Shown here in pieces: positions 48,360 through 59,580 of a DNA stretch of 64,000 bases (the stretch's first letter is position 1; every line of letters begins with the position of its first letter). The stretch is from positions 25,521,662-25,585,661 of the forward strand of contig JAJEKV010000004.1 in the NCBI GenBank assembly GCA_021234155.1, given 5' to 3'. The position numbers and the translations under genes are program-made. Below the pieces are notes generated by a model, which saw nothing but the letters and a program-made list of their open reading frames with translations, did not search any database and had not been told where the DNA came from. The DNA is from Isoetes taiwanensis. Lineage: Eukaryota; Streptophyta; Lycopodiopsida; Isoetales; Isoetaceae.

Positions 48360-49790
48360 AAAAATGGTGCGAATCGCCTACTTGCTTGGAGGAAAGCCAT
48401 GGAAGAAGAGATGAATGTTTTTCAAAGAACAACAAAATTAAGGGAAGAACATAGTAGATAATAAGTGTATATTTAAGCTCAAACCTGAATCGAATGAAAA
48501 TGGGCAAAAATATATAGTTAGATTGGCAAAAAAAAATGTTATCACGAGAGGGGATTAGATTATGATGAAACATTCTCCAATAGTCAAATTGTCATGTATC
48601 GATGCTATGCATTTGCTAATGCTAAAGATCTCGAAATACATCACATGGATGTAAGCATTTACGCTCTCCTCGATGCAAAATTAGATGAAGAATTTTTTAT
48701 GAAACAAGCACAAGAGTTTGAAGTTGGAAATAATCTAGTGTGGAAGCTAAACAACACATTGTTCGTGTTGAAACAGGCCCTTTGCCAATGGTATATTTGC
48801 ATGGATAAATATCTCAAAAAAAGAATTTCTCAAACTACAAATAGATGGCATTATATGTATTGCAAAACAAGGAGTTAGTTATTGCATTATTGCCTTATAT
48901 GTTGATAATTGCATCATGATTGCTAATGCCTTGACATGTTTAAATCGAAGTGCATAGAGATCGAGAAACAAGAAACTGACACTCAACCAAAAGTCAAATA
49001 TTCGAGATATGGCAAAAGCTTTGGATTGGAATTTTGTAAGGCAAAGAGATACTCCTCTAGTCCCTAATCGTAAGATTTCGAAGAAATATGTCCCAAATAA
49101 CAAAAAGATGTTGAAGAAATGGAAGGGGCACTTTATAGAGAACTAATAGAATGCCTATATATGTATCTAACTGCACCAGACCTAATATTGCATTCTCAAT
49201 AGGTCTGCTAAATAGATACTCGAATAATCCAGGGAAAATGCAATAGACAATTGCAAAAATAGTCTTGAAAAATTTTGAAAGAAACTCAAGATCAAGGCAT
49301 TTGCTATTCTAGTGAAGATTTGACTCTCATAGGCTATTGTGATGCAGTACGGGCATCGACTTAGACTATATAAAAATCCACTTCTTCAGGATTTTCAATT
49401 CACCTTGAGGTGCATCAATTGCATGGAAATTTAAAAGCAATCCAATATTGTAATGTCATCACCGAAGTCAAATATACCGCAGATACTCTTGTTGTTAAGG
49501 AAATTATATGGACCAGAAGGTCGTTAGATGAACTTGGTATTGTTCAAACAGATCCTACTATTTTTCTAAGTGATAGTCAGAGTTGTATAGCCATATTACT
49601 AAGAATTCAGTTTTGCCCCAAAGGACCAAACACATTGAGCTTCACATACATTTCATAAGAAAAATGGTTAGCAAGAAATATATTACAGTCATATAAGTTG
49701 GTGCACAGGATCAAGTTACAGATATCTTCACAAAAGCATTGCCTAGATGAAGTTTAATAAGTTCAAACATTTACTTGGAGTTACATGACA
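48360..49790 (+). pseudogene. Ty1/copia reverse transcriptase, RNase H and pol end, right copy
   Basis: The uninterrupted version of the left copia 3' half. In order: AWRKAMEEEMNVFQRT, LDYDETFSPIVK, IHHMDVSIYALLDAKLDEEF and FVLKQALCQWYICMDKYL (reverse transcriptase); a damaged catalytic box reading YVDNCIMIA near 48,901 (second Asp changed to Asn); LSDSQSCIAI in RNase H near 49,567; and VTDIFTKALP at the polyprotein end. Multiple frameshifts make it inactive. It runs directly to the purine tract and LTR at 50,121. Confidence 0.85.
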
Positions 49791-50110
49791 AAACGTGTCA
49801 CATGACTCTTGTGAAATATATATGAATATAAAATGCAAGGTTATATGCAGCAAGGAAATTCCTTCATTTACGGTCAAAATTTTATTAAGTTGAGTTTTAC
49901 AGCGATCTTGCACATGCATGCAACATAGAGTTCAGAGACAACATGATGCATGCAATATATAATTCAGAGGGGACATGATGCAAAAGATTATTCAGGTCAA
50001 TGATGTTGAATATATTATGCACAAAAGGTTAAGAAAAGTGATTTGTATTCAACGCAAAAGATAAGATGGGTGATTTGCCTAAGTTAAACTACTTAACACA
50101 AAAATGATAT

Positions 50111-50340
50111 GAAGAGGGAATGTTGTAATGTGTCAGATCACATTATCTGTATTGTATTGTTTGTGTCAGGAAAATTGCAATGGTACCTAGAACATCATCT
50201 CTTAATATGATGTCATTATGCTCAATGATACCTAAATTGCATTGTGCTAGGCAAATTGTTTTGAGCTAAACAAATATTTGAAATTCTCGAAGGCTGAACC
50301 GTCAATTCTTCCTTTCTAGCTCCATCACCGCCGGACTAGC
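50111..50340 (+). mobile_element. Ty1/copia purine tract and 3' LTR start, right copy
   Basis: Purine tract GAAGAGGGAA (50,111-50,120) followed by the LTR beginning TGTTGTAATGTGTCAGATCA. The LTR lacks an internal 'gttataagatactag...' piece found in the left copies and is cut at about 50,358, where 'gtctattaccaacaccag' joins the U repeat. Confidence 0.8.
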
Positions 50341-50358
50341 AAAGCTGTCAAATCGTCT

Positions 50359-51543
50359 ATTACCAACACCAGTTGATAAAAATGAATAGAATGCATCAAA
50401 TGTTGGGGTTCTTGGGTTTGATATAATCCATATGATCCGGCAGATTTGTTGTGATTTTGACTGTGTGGTACGCGGATCTAATCCATTCTACCATTTAGGG
50501 CTAGCAAATGTGTTATCTTACTTTAGTTCCGGTGATGGGCTACTCTTTCTTGGTATAGTGGATATATCTAATGAACAGCCTTATTGGCCTAAATTTGCTT
50601 TGCTATAAGATAAGCAATTTCATGTTTTTTTCTTTAATTTCAAGTTTTGGCCATTCAAATTAGCAACTATTGGTTTTAAATTGTTTGTTCCTCAAATATC
50701 CTATTTGTTCAAGTATTTTTCCTTTCTTACTTTCTTATTTAAGATAACATTCAACAAATGGCTTCAAGTTAAATACAAAGAAATTGGACATTGTGTAAAT
50801 GTTTCTTTTGAGTTGTCGCTTTCTTGATATTAAGATTATAACAAGGTGGGGGTAGAGAGATCGGGGGTAGAGAGATCACCCCTCGAACTACAACCACCTT
50901 TCAAGAAAAAAGAAATCATTCAAACATTCACCTATTTATTTTTCTCTATTTTTGAAGTTGTACACTCCTTACAACTCACAACACAGAGAGATCACCTTGT
51001 ACAAGTCTGACAACCACCACCTTTACAAGAAATCATTTGGAACATTCTCATATTTATTAATTAGCTATTTTTGAAGTTCTACATTCCTTATAAAGTAGTC
51101 TAGAGAGTAGTTTGTAAATTCCTATACAAAGTAACCAAATGTGCTTTGAACTAGTTATTGTAATACGAGATGTGCTATATGGATTTGTCAACATTTATAT
51201 AAGCCAATCCTTGCTCCATGCTATATGGGCTTCATGATAAATTTCAGATTGCTTACATCCGTATGGCCAAGTCTCTCATGCCAAGTTTTAAAGTAGGAAG
51301 TACAACAACATTTATTAAATTTGATCCATCAATGTGAAACCAAATGTCGCTTTTAGCCATTTCGTATGTGAGAATCACCCTACAATAAAAGCTTTTCAAA
51401 ATGTACTTGATAACCAAGATCTATTAACCGAAAGGATCGAAATGAGATTCCTAATTAGATTTCGCATATAGTACATTATCAAGAACCATTGGTTTCCCTT
51501 TCAAGTCCGATAACTCCAACAAGCCAGCTCAACCTTCTGCACA
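50359..51543 (-). repeat. U repeat copy 5 plus copia GAG-pre-integrase remnant (inverted)
   Basis: U (50,359-51,100) keeps the segment that copy 1 shares (50,460-50,640). It is followed by the inverted pre-integrase/protease remnant, ending at about 51,543, where the copia sequence 'caaccttctgcaca' breaks off. This is the outer edge of the duplicated region. Confidence 0.75.
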
Positions 51544-51750
51544 GGAGGTCCCCCGTCCCACAAGTGCTCGGTTTAGCATACAGCTCCATGGTCAGGGGGA
51601 AGCTAATTCCAAGCAGTAATAATGGAGTTGCCATCTTCGCTTTGTCCCCAAATGCCTCTTCTTCATATTCACAAGACAAGGTACATTTACCTTCCAAGAT
51701 CGAGGATCTCCAAAGTGCTCTAGACACCGGGAGTTCAAGAGTTTGTCAGC
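51544..51750 (+). other. Gene-like sequence between duplication edge and Ty3 element
   Basis: GC-richer than its surroundings, with an open + frame: SPVPQVLGLAYSSMVRGKLI and NNGVAIFALSPNASSSYSQD, later KVHLPSKIEDLQSALDTGSS. It resembles a plastid-protein or regulatory exon, but no family is recognised. The Ty3 LTR starts right after it, so an exon may have been split; the sequence beyond the far LTR (63,809 on) does not obviously continue it. Confidence 0.35.
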
Positions 51751-54190
51751 CGTTGCCTTTTGGGCAACATGGACCAGCATGATATTTAGAGTTTCAAGAT
51801 TGGAAGATACTTGTCAAAGTTTGGAAGACTTGTGGTTTCTTTTGAGGTTTCATCTTAAGTTACTTTCTCATCACTCATATGGTAAGAGTTAGTGCTATTT
51901 TGATCCTGCTAGAGTTTGGAAGAAATTGGTTCAAGTTTGGAAGACCCTTGGGATCTTGGTTGTATAGCCTAATTCTTTCCTTTGAGGAAGTTTTCTAGTT
52001 ACATTCTTATTTCTTGAAGACCAAGTGCAAAGAATATTGCAAGCTATACAAGGAGTCATTACCATGTTGCTCATATTCACTCATATGAAACTAAATGGAG
52101 TTGCACCCATGATTTGGAAGTCACACATATGAAGATGCACTTAGAAGTGGAATTGCTCTTATTTTGGCCTTGAAGATTGGAAGACCTTTTTAGAAGTTTG
52201 GAAGACCTAGGGCCTTGAGCAAAGTTATGTTCATCATAAGGTATGATTTGAGCTTTTGAGATATGATCATGTGCTACTGTGGGTTCCAACCTTCATCCAT
52301 TTCATCCATCCTACATCCACCTTCCTTTCATTTTTTATATACCTCATTTTCACCCCTCACATGCCTTCTTTCATTACTTCACTACCTATATTTTATTGGC
52401 CTCACCTCCACTTGTGAATTGCTCTCAAGAGATCATGAAAAACCTCAAGAGCAAAGAAGCTTGAATTTTACCTTCATTCTATCACCCTAAATCCTACCAT
52501 AGCCTTTTTTTTCCTATTTTTCCACCCTTTTCCTATGATTTTTTCACCATTTCCAAGGTTGAAAATTCATTGACCATGGTCAAAATGGCCAAAATTTCAA
52601 GTATCTCAATTTGACCCTGAAAACACTCTAGATTTGAAGCTTGGCAAAAATAGCTAGATTGGCCTTTTCAAAATTCAAAAAAGACCATGGGAAACCCCTC
52701 AAATATCATTTCTTGGGATGCGTGAAAAAAAAAACCTATTCTAGCCTATCTACCCCATTTTCTAATTTCCACGCCAGCCTTAAATTCCACCTCAGCCCCC
52801 CATTTCCATCGCGGGCAGCAGGGGGGCCTCGCAACACGGTGGGCACAACCCTCTCTGGCACGCTTTTTTTGAAGGCCACGTTGGACGTCCTTTTATACCT
52901 TAAGCTTCCGTTAAAAAATGCCTGTTGGGATATATCGAGCTTAAGAATTTTCTCAAGAACCCTAAAAAACTGGAGACATTATAAATCTGGCTGATTGGTG
53001 CCCTTTTTGATTGGATCCCCTTTTCCTCCGGATTTATCCTCCTAGACCTTTTCCAAACCCTGAACCCTTTGTGGCACTTGATTGATAGAAACTTGCCGAT
53101 TAGGCTCTAAATCATTGAACCGAAATGGTTTTTGGGAAGGACAGCTTTTAACTGAATACAGATCATTTTTTACCCCCTGAGATATACCTCGCGGATCCGG
53201 GCGATTTCTATATTCCTCGGAGTATTCTCTTGATCTGTTTCTACCTCAAATTCGCTAATCCCCGCCGAGATTGAAGATTGATCAGATTTTGATTGAAGAC
53301 CAATTTCGTTGGGCTTATTTGATATCAAAACTCCTAACAATACTCAAATTATCTTATTATTTTCTCTTTTACGATTTTTGGTTTTTGTTGACAATGCCTT
53401 TGGGATCTGTTCTCAAGCATTATCCCGGTATTACTTGGTCGAGAATTCTAAACTCCTCCAGGATATCTTATGATTTGAATGCATATTCATTGCCCGGACA
53501 AATAGTGTTTTCCATCTTCTTTTGTTTCAAGTTGTTCTCGCTTTGTCTTAAACTAATAGAAAACCAGATATTTAAAGTAGAATCCAAATTAAATAGTGTC
53601 CCATTCTTTAAAAGGTTTGAGTATTGCTTATGTGTAAAGAAAACAAAGAAAAAAAATAGTTTTTCCATAACCTGCTTGGCAATGGGGATGTAAATCGAGA
53701 CTTTGGCCCATCTCAAGAAATATCATAGTGTTTTGTTTTGTCAAGAAAAACCTTATGCACATGATCTAGAGTTTATTTTGAAGTCGTTTTATACAAATTC
53801 TAACTCAAGATTCATCACCAAACTATATTTGCAAATTTTGGCTCTCTGCTTTGGCATTGACCAATTTTTTATCGAACTTTTGACATAGATTTTGGCCTTC
53901 CTCTATCCAAATCGAAATGACTTTCACCAAGAGCTTCCTCCACTTGTCTATAAACCATACCAAAAATCAAAACTCAAAAATCTTAAAGGGTGTGATCTAA
54001 AACTGATTTTTGTTCCGACAGTTTTTTTGCTTCGTGGATCAGAGTGATTTTGAGAAATCTAGCATTTCAAATTGAGTTCTTTTGTTTATATGATCGAGGA
54101 TTGATCACCCTAAGTGATCCGGAGGTCCCGACCAGCTTTGTTTGCACTTCCTTTGAGGTTAGACTAAAAATTCCGTGTTTTAGGCTAACA
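51751..54190 (+). repeat. Ty3 5' LTR (2.44 kb)
   Basis: Aligns throughout with 61,366-63,808. It ends TAGGCTAACA; its start is 'cgttgcc', where the 3' LTR has TGTTGCCCCC, so the first bases are changed. The first 22 bases can pair as a hairpin (TGTTGCCC with GGGCAACA). The repeated word 'tttggaagac' occurs four or more times in the first 450 bp. Coding frames inside it are not credible. Confidence 0.9.
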
Positions 54191-54215
54191 TTTTGGAGGT
54201 CCTACCCAGATTTTA
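54191..54215 (+). promoter_or_regulatory. Candidate tRNA primer-binding site
   Basis: Three bases after the LTR end comes TGGAGGTCCTACCCAGATTT. It starts with TGG, the complement of a tRNA CCA tail, and its spacing resembles an acceptor stem followed by a T-arm. The tRNA is not identified; it is not the initiator-Met type. Confidence 0.4.
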
Positions 54216-54539
54216 CCTCGAAATTGAACTCAATGGCACCAAGGAAGATTTCGTAGTCCGCTGTGAACCACCGAGGAGACAAATCAACCAGATTTGGTAG
54301 GAGTAAGCATGAGAGTGGCTACCAGATCTACCACTAATGCTACAAATACTCCTAACTTGCCTATTCCTCCACCAGCTCCTCTCTATCACTACAAATATTA
54401 CAAATATTTCCTCTGTGCCCTTCTTCTTCACAAATTCATAAACTTTTTTGAACCGTGATCAACGCCGGCACTTTGTTTCCTCCATCGACCTTTTCATTTT
54501 GAGTTGACTATACCTCGTTTCCCCCTTGCTATGATTCTT

Positions 54540-55450
54540 CCATGAATGCCAACCATTTTCTAAAAAACTTTGAAGACTATTATGAAGAACATGGGAGAAA
54601 GAAGGGTTCCAGGTTTTGTAATTCATCAAATGCATGAAGGGTGATGAGGCCAGATCTTGGCTCGATTTTTGAGCTGTCTATAGGTACCAAAGGGGATGAA
54701 TTGGAACACAAGTTTCTATCATGTTTGTAAGGCTACTTCACCCCCGTGATCTTGTCTTTGAACTCAACTCATTTTCCATTAGACCTGGTGAGAGTGTAAA
54801 GGGTATGTGGAGATTTAATTCTTATTTGCTAGTGTGTAACAGAATCAAAGTTACTCATCCAACGTTGCAAATCTAGTTGCTTCCTTTATCGAGGTTTGAT
54901 GTCTAGACCTAGGATCTATAGGAAGTTATTAAAATTACAAAATTTGGTGAGTTGGATTCTATCCATAAAACATTTGTAAAGGTCAGAGATCCGCGTAACT
55001 ATTAAGCTATCTTCCGATGAAGAGATCGAGATCCATTTTATCCTCCCTCATCATGGAACTCAACATGATTTACATTTTGCTAATGCTGCCCCCTGCAGTA
55101 CAAAAAAGAGGAAGAAGAAGTCCAAGGTTGAAGAATTGATCCTCATGTTTCGATGAAATCGAGATCGCAGTGTCTCGAGGCATAACTTTTGAAGTTACCA
55201 AACAACTTATCAATTAAAAAACGCAGAAGATGCCCCACCCCTCGAATGCGTACAACAACTGTGGTAAACCTTACCAGAGCTGAGCAAAGGTTTTGGTAAG
55301 GCAATGTCCTAAGTGTCAGAAGAGGTCACTTTGCAGAGAATGTCCCGCTTGCTCTTTTGCAAGGAAATAGGTCATGAGGAGAAGTATTGGCAAAGCAGTT
55401 AAGGCTTATTTTGAAAACAAGATAAAGGTAAAACAAATGTCAAATATGTT
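54540..55450 (+). pseudogene. Ty3 gag with zinc knuckle remnants
   Basis: Capsid domain pieces: KCMKGDEARSWLDF near 54,630, then DLVFELNSFSIRPGESVKGM near 54,750-54,810, typical of the plant retrotransposon Gag family (PF03732). Near 55,245-55,350 come zinc-knuckle pieces (YNNCGKPY, and CPKCQK followed in another frame by GHFAENV), which bind the RNA genome. At least five frameshifts or stops interrupt it. Confidence 0.8.
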
Positions 55451-55479
55451 TTATTGAGACTTGTGCAGGAGAACAGGAA

Positions 55480-56260
55480 GAGCAAGATGTTGGTGTTGTG
55501 TGACATCGCAAAGAAGCTCATCCAAATGCATCTACAAAGTTCTCGCTCCACCTCATAAGGTAACAAATCAGATCCTAAGAATAGCCTCCTCCCCTCCTGC
55601 CAAAGGTATAAAACAGAAGATTCCTGAAGGATGAATTTGAATTATTTATGAAAAATTTAAGGTTACCGGATTTATTAACTCGGCCGAGAATTGCACCATC
55701 ATACGTGGAAAAGTTGATCAAAAGCACTCCGTGATATTGAAGAGGTTGTCAACAAAACCTGCAACAATATATTTCCTGGCTTTTGCCTCGAAAGCAAACC
55801 GAAGATCCGTGTGCTTTTACTTGTAGTGCTACTATAGGAACTTCCCATCTAGAAAAGTTTTGCTGATGGATGTTATGCCTTATCATGTTGGCGAAGGCAT
55901 CGGATCTCAAAGGTAGAAGATAAATACTTCCATTGTTCTAAAAATCTTTTCAAATGCTAAAGTTGTGCCTTAAGGGAATAGTAAGAAATGTATCCGCGGA
56001 ATGCCGTGGGGGAATCATCAGGTTGGCCACATTTGTGGTTGTTGATTTTGAAAATGTTAATCAAGCTAATATCTATGATCTATTATTAGGAAGGGAGATG
56101 GATGAAAATAAAGGATGCCAGACCCGTATGGTCTCAAGGCACTTGCACCATTTCCAATGGAGCAACTTCACAACCGGCAAAACAAAACTCCATCCATCCG
56201 CAACATTAGGTTCATATAGATGGACATATCAGAAGAAGATTTTGGTGTTTACAATTTAGG
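55480..56260 (+). pseudogene. Ty3 aspartic protease remnant
   Basis: The + strand frame 55,954-56,259 contains IIRLATFVVVDFENVNQANI and YDLLLGREM, the C-terminal flap and 'LLGR' part of a retropepsin. The N-terminal catalytic D(S/T)G is expected near 55,860, but that stretch ('tgctgatggatgttatgcc') is frame-broken. It would process the Gag-Pol polyprotein. Confidence 0.65.
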
Positions 56261-56879
56261 GCCCCGATGCTAGTATACATGAAGAGGTTGTCAACTTTGC
56301 TTACATGCATGTTGAATTTCCCGACCAAGGCAAAAGCCTATCTCCCGGGTTTACGGAGGTATGTCAAAAAACGGGATTGCTTCTTCCGGGCCGCTATTTG
56401 AAGGATGCATTTTGCTGATGACTAAGATAGGAGAATTCACCCCAATATTTCTTCTAATGCGCCAGAATACAAAGCCCCTCATCATAGTTTACAAGAAGCA
56501 AGGTGTATGAGTATTTCTCATTGTTATTTTTGGAGACTCACAACTTGTTTGTAGACAAATCTTGGGGAGAATATCGAACCAAAACATCAAGAGACATGGA
56601 GGACTGAGTGCTCAAGCCGTAGAATTATTAACTTTTTTTGATCATTGGGAGATTTTACATATTCCTAGATCTTAAAATTTTGAAGTCGACCCATTGTGTG
56701 AAAACCCTATGGAGTATTTGTCCGAAGGAGCTATTCAAGAGGATGTCTTATAGATGAAGAGGAGCTTTCCCAATTCCATCCCATCTTAACTATCAACCTA
56801 GCACAAGAGGAATCACTTAAAGAGCTTGAAGTGCATAAAGGAGGTATATATCTAGGACCCTAAAATGGGAGACTATATA

Positions 56880-57620
56880 ATGAAGGTGATCAAGGTAAAA
56901 TGGTTGAGTTATTTGAGGATTGGGTGGATGTTTTTGCTTTTCGGGAGTATTCGTGTAACTCCAAAGGGGTTGATAAAAAAATTGGTGAGTTTGAAATTAA
57001 GGTTCGAAGATGCCAAAACCCGTTATGTTGAGAAGAAGAATTAATTTCACCACTTTTGATCTTATCAAACAAGAGTCGCTTAAAATGCGTGAATCAAAGT
57101 TTGGTAGTGCCTATTGGCTGAATCCTTCCTCGGTTTCATGCATTGTTCCAAAGATAAAAAATGGTTCTTGAGAATTTGTGTAGATTATAGAGATCTTAAT
57201 AAGGCTACTATTAAAGATTGTTATCCCTTGCCTTTTTAGAAGAAATCATTTTTATGCAGAGTCGGGTAAATCCATGTACTCATTTTGACTCCGATTTTAA
57301 TCAGATAAGCATCAAACAGAAGATCAGCCCAAACATCTTTCATCACTCCATGGGGAACATTTGTAAAAAAGGATGCCTTTTTGGTTTGATGAATGCCCCG
57401 CTACATTTCAGAGGGTTATGGACATTGTTTTGCAAGCATGACCTGCAACAATTTAGAGTTTTTTGATGATTTATGCTTAGGTAATCAAGCAAGTGACCAT
57501 ATTTTAATCCAACATGATATTTATATTATGCATTTAGCCGAGTTAATCTAAATCCCAAAAGTGCATCTTTTGTCATCCAAAGGTCAATTGTTAGGCCATG
57601 AGGTCTCTTCCTGTGGTCTT
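56880..57620 (+). pseudogene. Ty3 reverse transcriptase
   Basis: Copies the element's RNA into DNA. Visible segments: VELFEDWVDVFAF (56,902), SAYWLNPSS (57,105), RICVDYRDLNKATIKDCYPL (57,172-57,236), PFGLMNAP (57,385), and the catalytic aspartate pair in FFDDLCLG (57,459-57,482). The spacing agrees with a complete finger-palm domain. At least six frameshifts are needed to join the parts. Confidence 0.85.
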
Positions 57621-57779
57621 CAAGTGGCCGAAGAGAGCATACCTTGAAGAAGCTTCACCCCTAAGACACCTCGCAGATGCCAAAGAATCTCTTATGGGAT
57701 GACTTCTTTTGAGAATTTATGTGCCTAATTTCTCTCAATTGTTAGTCCTATCTCCAAACTAAACGTGTAGTAGGCCATG

Positions 57780-58400
57780 TTAGTAAGAAAGAAAGTAAAT
57801 ACAAAACTGGTTGTTTGACCTATTTGTGTGAGAAGGCCTTGTGCGCATTATAGCTGCTTCACATGCCGGCTGAAAAAAGCTCCGCATTCCTCAGCTTCGT
57901 TACCCACACCCGGTATTATCGGCATTAAAGCTGCTGGCATTTGCCATTTCAGGAAACACTCATGGGTAAACAATGGTCTCAACCGAGAGATTCCGGGATA
58001 GAGAGAGAAGTGTCGCCGCCTTGGCTTTTAATAGAAAGGGCGACATCTTCACAAAAATCCCGTTACCGCGGTTATGCAAATAATCCCAGGCTCTTTTGTA
58101 GGCGGTGGTATAGAAGAAAACTCAAAGCCATAGGTGGGTTTGTAGACTACTTATGATTTTAAAGGGGCTTGGCGTTGGTTCATGTGGTGAATAACCCGAA
58201 GCCAGATGACCGGCCGCTTCATTTTGGAGCATGCTGAAATAGTTGTACAAGAAGAAGGTATACAATCTTGTGGCAAATGAGCAAAGATCTTCTCGTAAAC
58301 AGTTCATGGAGCTGGTAAAGAACCTATTATTTAGAAAAATCTCTCCAATATCAAGAGATACCTTCAACTTTCTAAAGGTCAAGCTTACAAGTTTAGGCTA
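57780..58400 (+). pseudogene. Ty3 RNase H region, poorly preserved
   Basis: Between reverse transcriptase and integrase, where RNase H is expected. Only hints remain, such as FVDYL near 58,140 and 'YKTGCLTYLCEKALCALL' near 57,800. No DEDD catalytic set can be laid out. It is assigned by position. Confidence 0.4.
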
Positions 58401-58499
58401 AAAATGTTTAACTTACACCTTGATTGGAGATATTTTGTGCAAGGTAAAATCAGGGATGAGTTCTTTTTTTAAGATGTGTTGATGAAGGAGGTCTGCCTT

Positions 58500-59580
58500 A
58501 GTGCTTGCCGGTGAATCATAAAAGGTGTTTGTGGTGGCTATTTTGCAGCATACAATCGCCAAAAAAAAAAATATTAAGGTCTGGTTATTTCTGGCCTCAT
58601 TTATTTAGAGATTGCTATGATGTCATAAAAACTTGCCACCAATGCCGACATTTTTGGTAAAAATTTGCATCCCTCGCCTCTTACCGAATTGTGTCCCCTG
58701 TGCCCATTTCAAGTTTGGGGGCTAGATTATGTTGGGTTCTATAAATCCCCATCATCTCGCCAAAGATGAATACATTGTTGTGGTTGGCTGATTTATTTTA
58801 CCAAATGGTCATAAAGACCTTGAGAAAAGTAAAATGTATATACTACTGCTTAGGTTTTTTTGCATGAAAAACATTTGTTCTAGATTTGGGATCCCTTTCA
58901 AAAATTTTGACCCGATAGAGGGGCTACTTTTATTAATGAGGTTATTCAAATTTTGTCTCAAGCCCTCAAGATCGACATGTGGAAAAGCTCACCCTATTAC
59001 CCCAAGGAAAATGGTCAAGCCGAGTCCACTAACAAAGTGCTTAAGGGTATTTTAGACAAATGTTTCTAAAAACCAAAAAGATTGGTATTTGAAATTATAT
59101 GATGCTCTTTGGGCTCATAGAATCAATGGCAACCGCCACTAATGCTTTCTCCTTCAGTTTGGTTTATGGTGTTGAAGCAGCTTATTCTCGCTGAGTTGGA
59201 GATCCCCTTGGAGGATGGCACTCAAGTTGATTTGGAGTTTATCGAGGCATTACAAATACGTGTATGAGGTTTTACTAAAGTTGGAGGAGGATAGATTTGG
59301 TGCAGAAAACTTCAATCTACTTAAGAAGGCTAGGAGGCAGCTAGCCTTTTAAAAGGTAGCTCACAAGCCTCCAGATAAATTTGCTCCATTGGAACTCGTG
59401 TCAAATGGGATGCCGCAAATGAAGGTAAGTTGTCTAAATTTGAAAATCTTTGGAAGGCCCTACCGTGATTGTAAGAGAAGAAGGCTGTTCATCTTATTGG
59501 CTTAAGGATCTTCAAAAAAGTTTTGGAATTACCCAATCCTACAAATATTCAAAGCATTTGAAGATATTGGGCCCAACATG
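58500..59580 (+). pseudogene. Ty3 integrase
   Basis: Inserts the cDNA into the chromosome. The zinc-binding HHCC part reads KILRSGYFWPHLFRDCYDVI and then KTCHQCRHF (58,573-58,660). The catalytic core has GLDYVGF (58,722) with the first Asp, a second acidic site near 58,910 (DRGATF in pieces) and GQAESTNKVLKGI (59,017-59,055) with the catalytic Glu. SLVYGVEAA (59,157-59,183) is the conserved core end. A C-terminal 'GPTVIVREEG' piece is at 59,457. Frames change repeatedly. No chromodomain was seen. Confidence 0.85.

Noticed and set aside
54191-54215. Initiator-Met primer site for the Ty3 element
   Set aside because: The sequence does not contain TGGTATCAGAGC; another tRNA would be needed.
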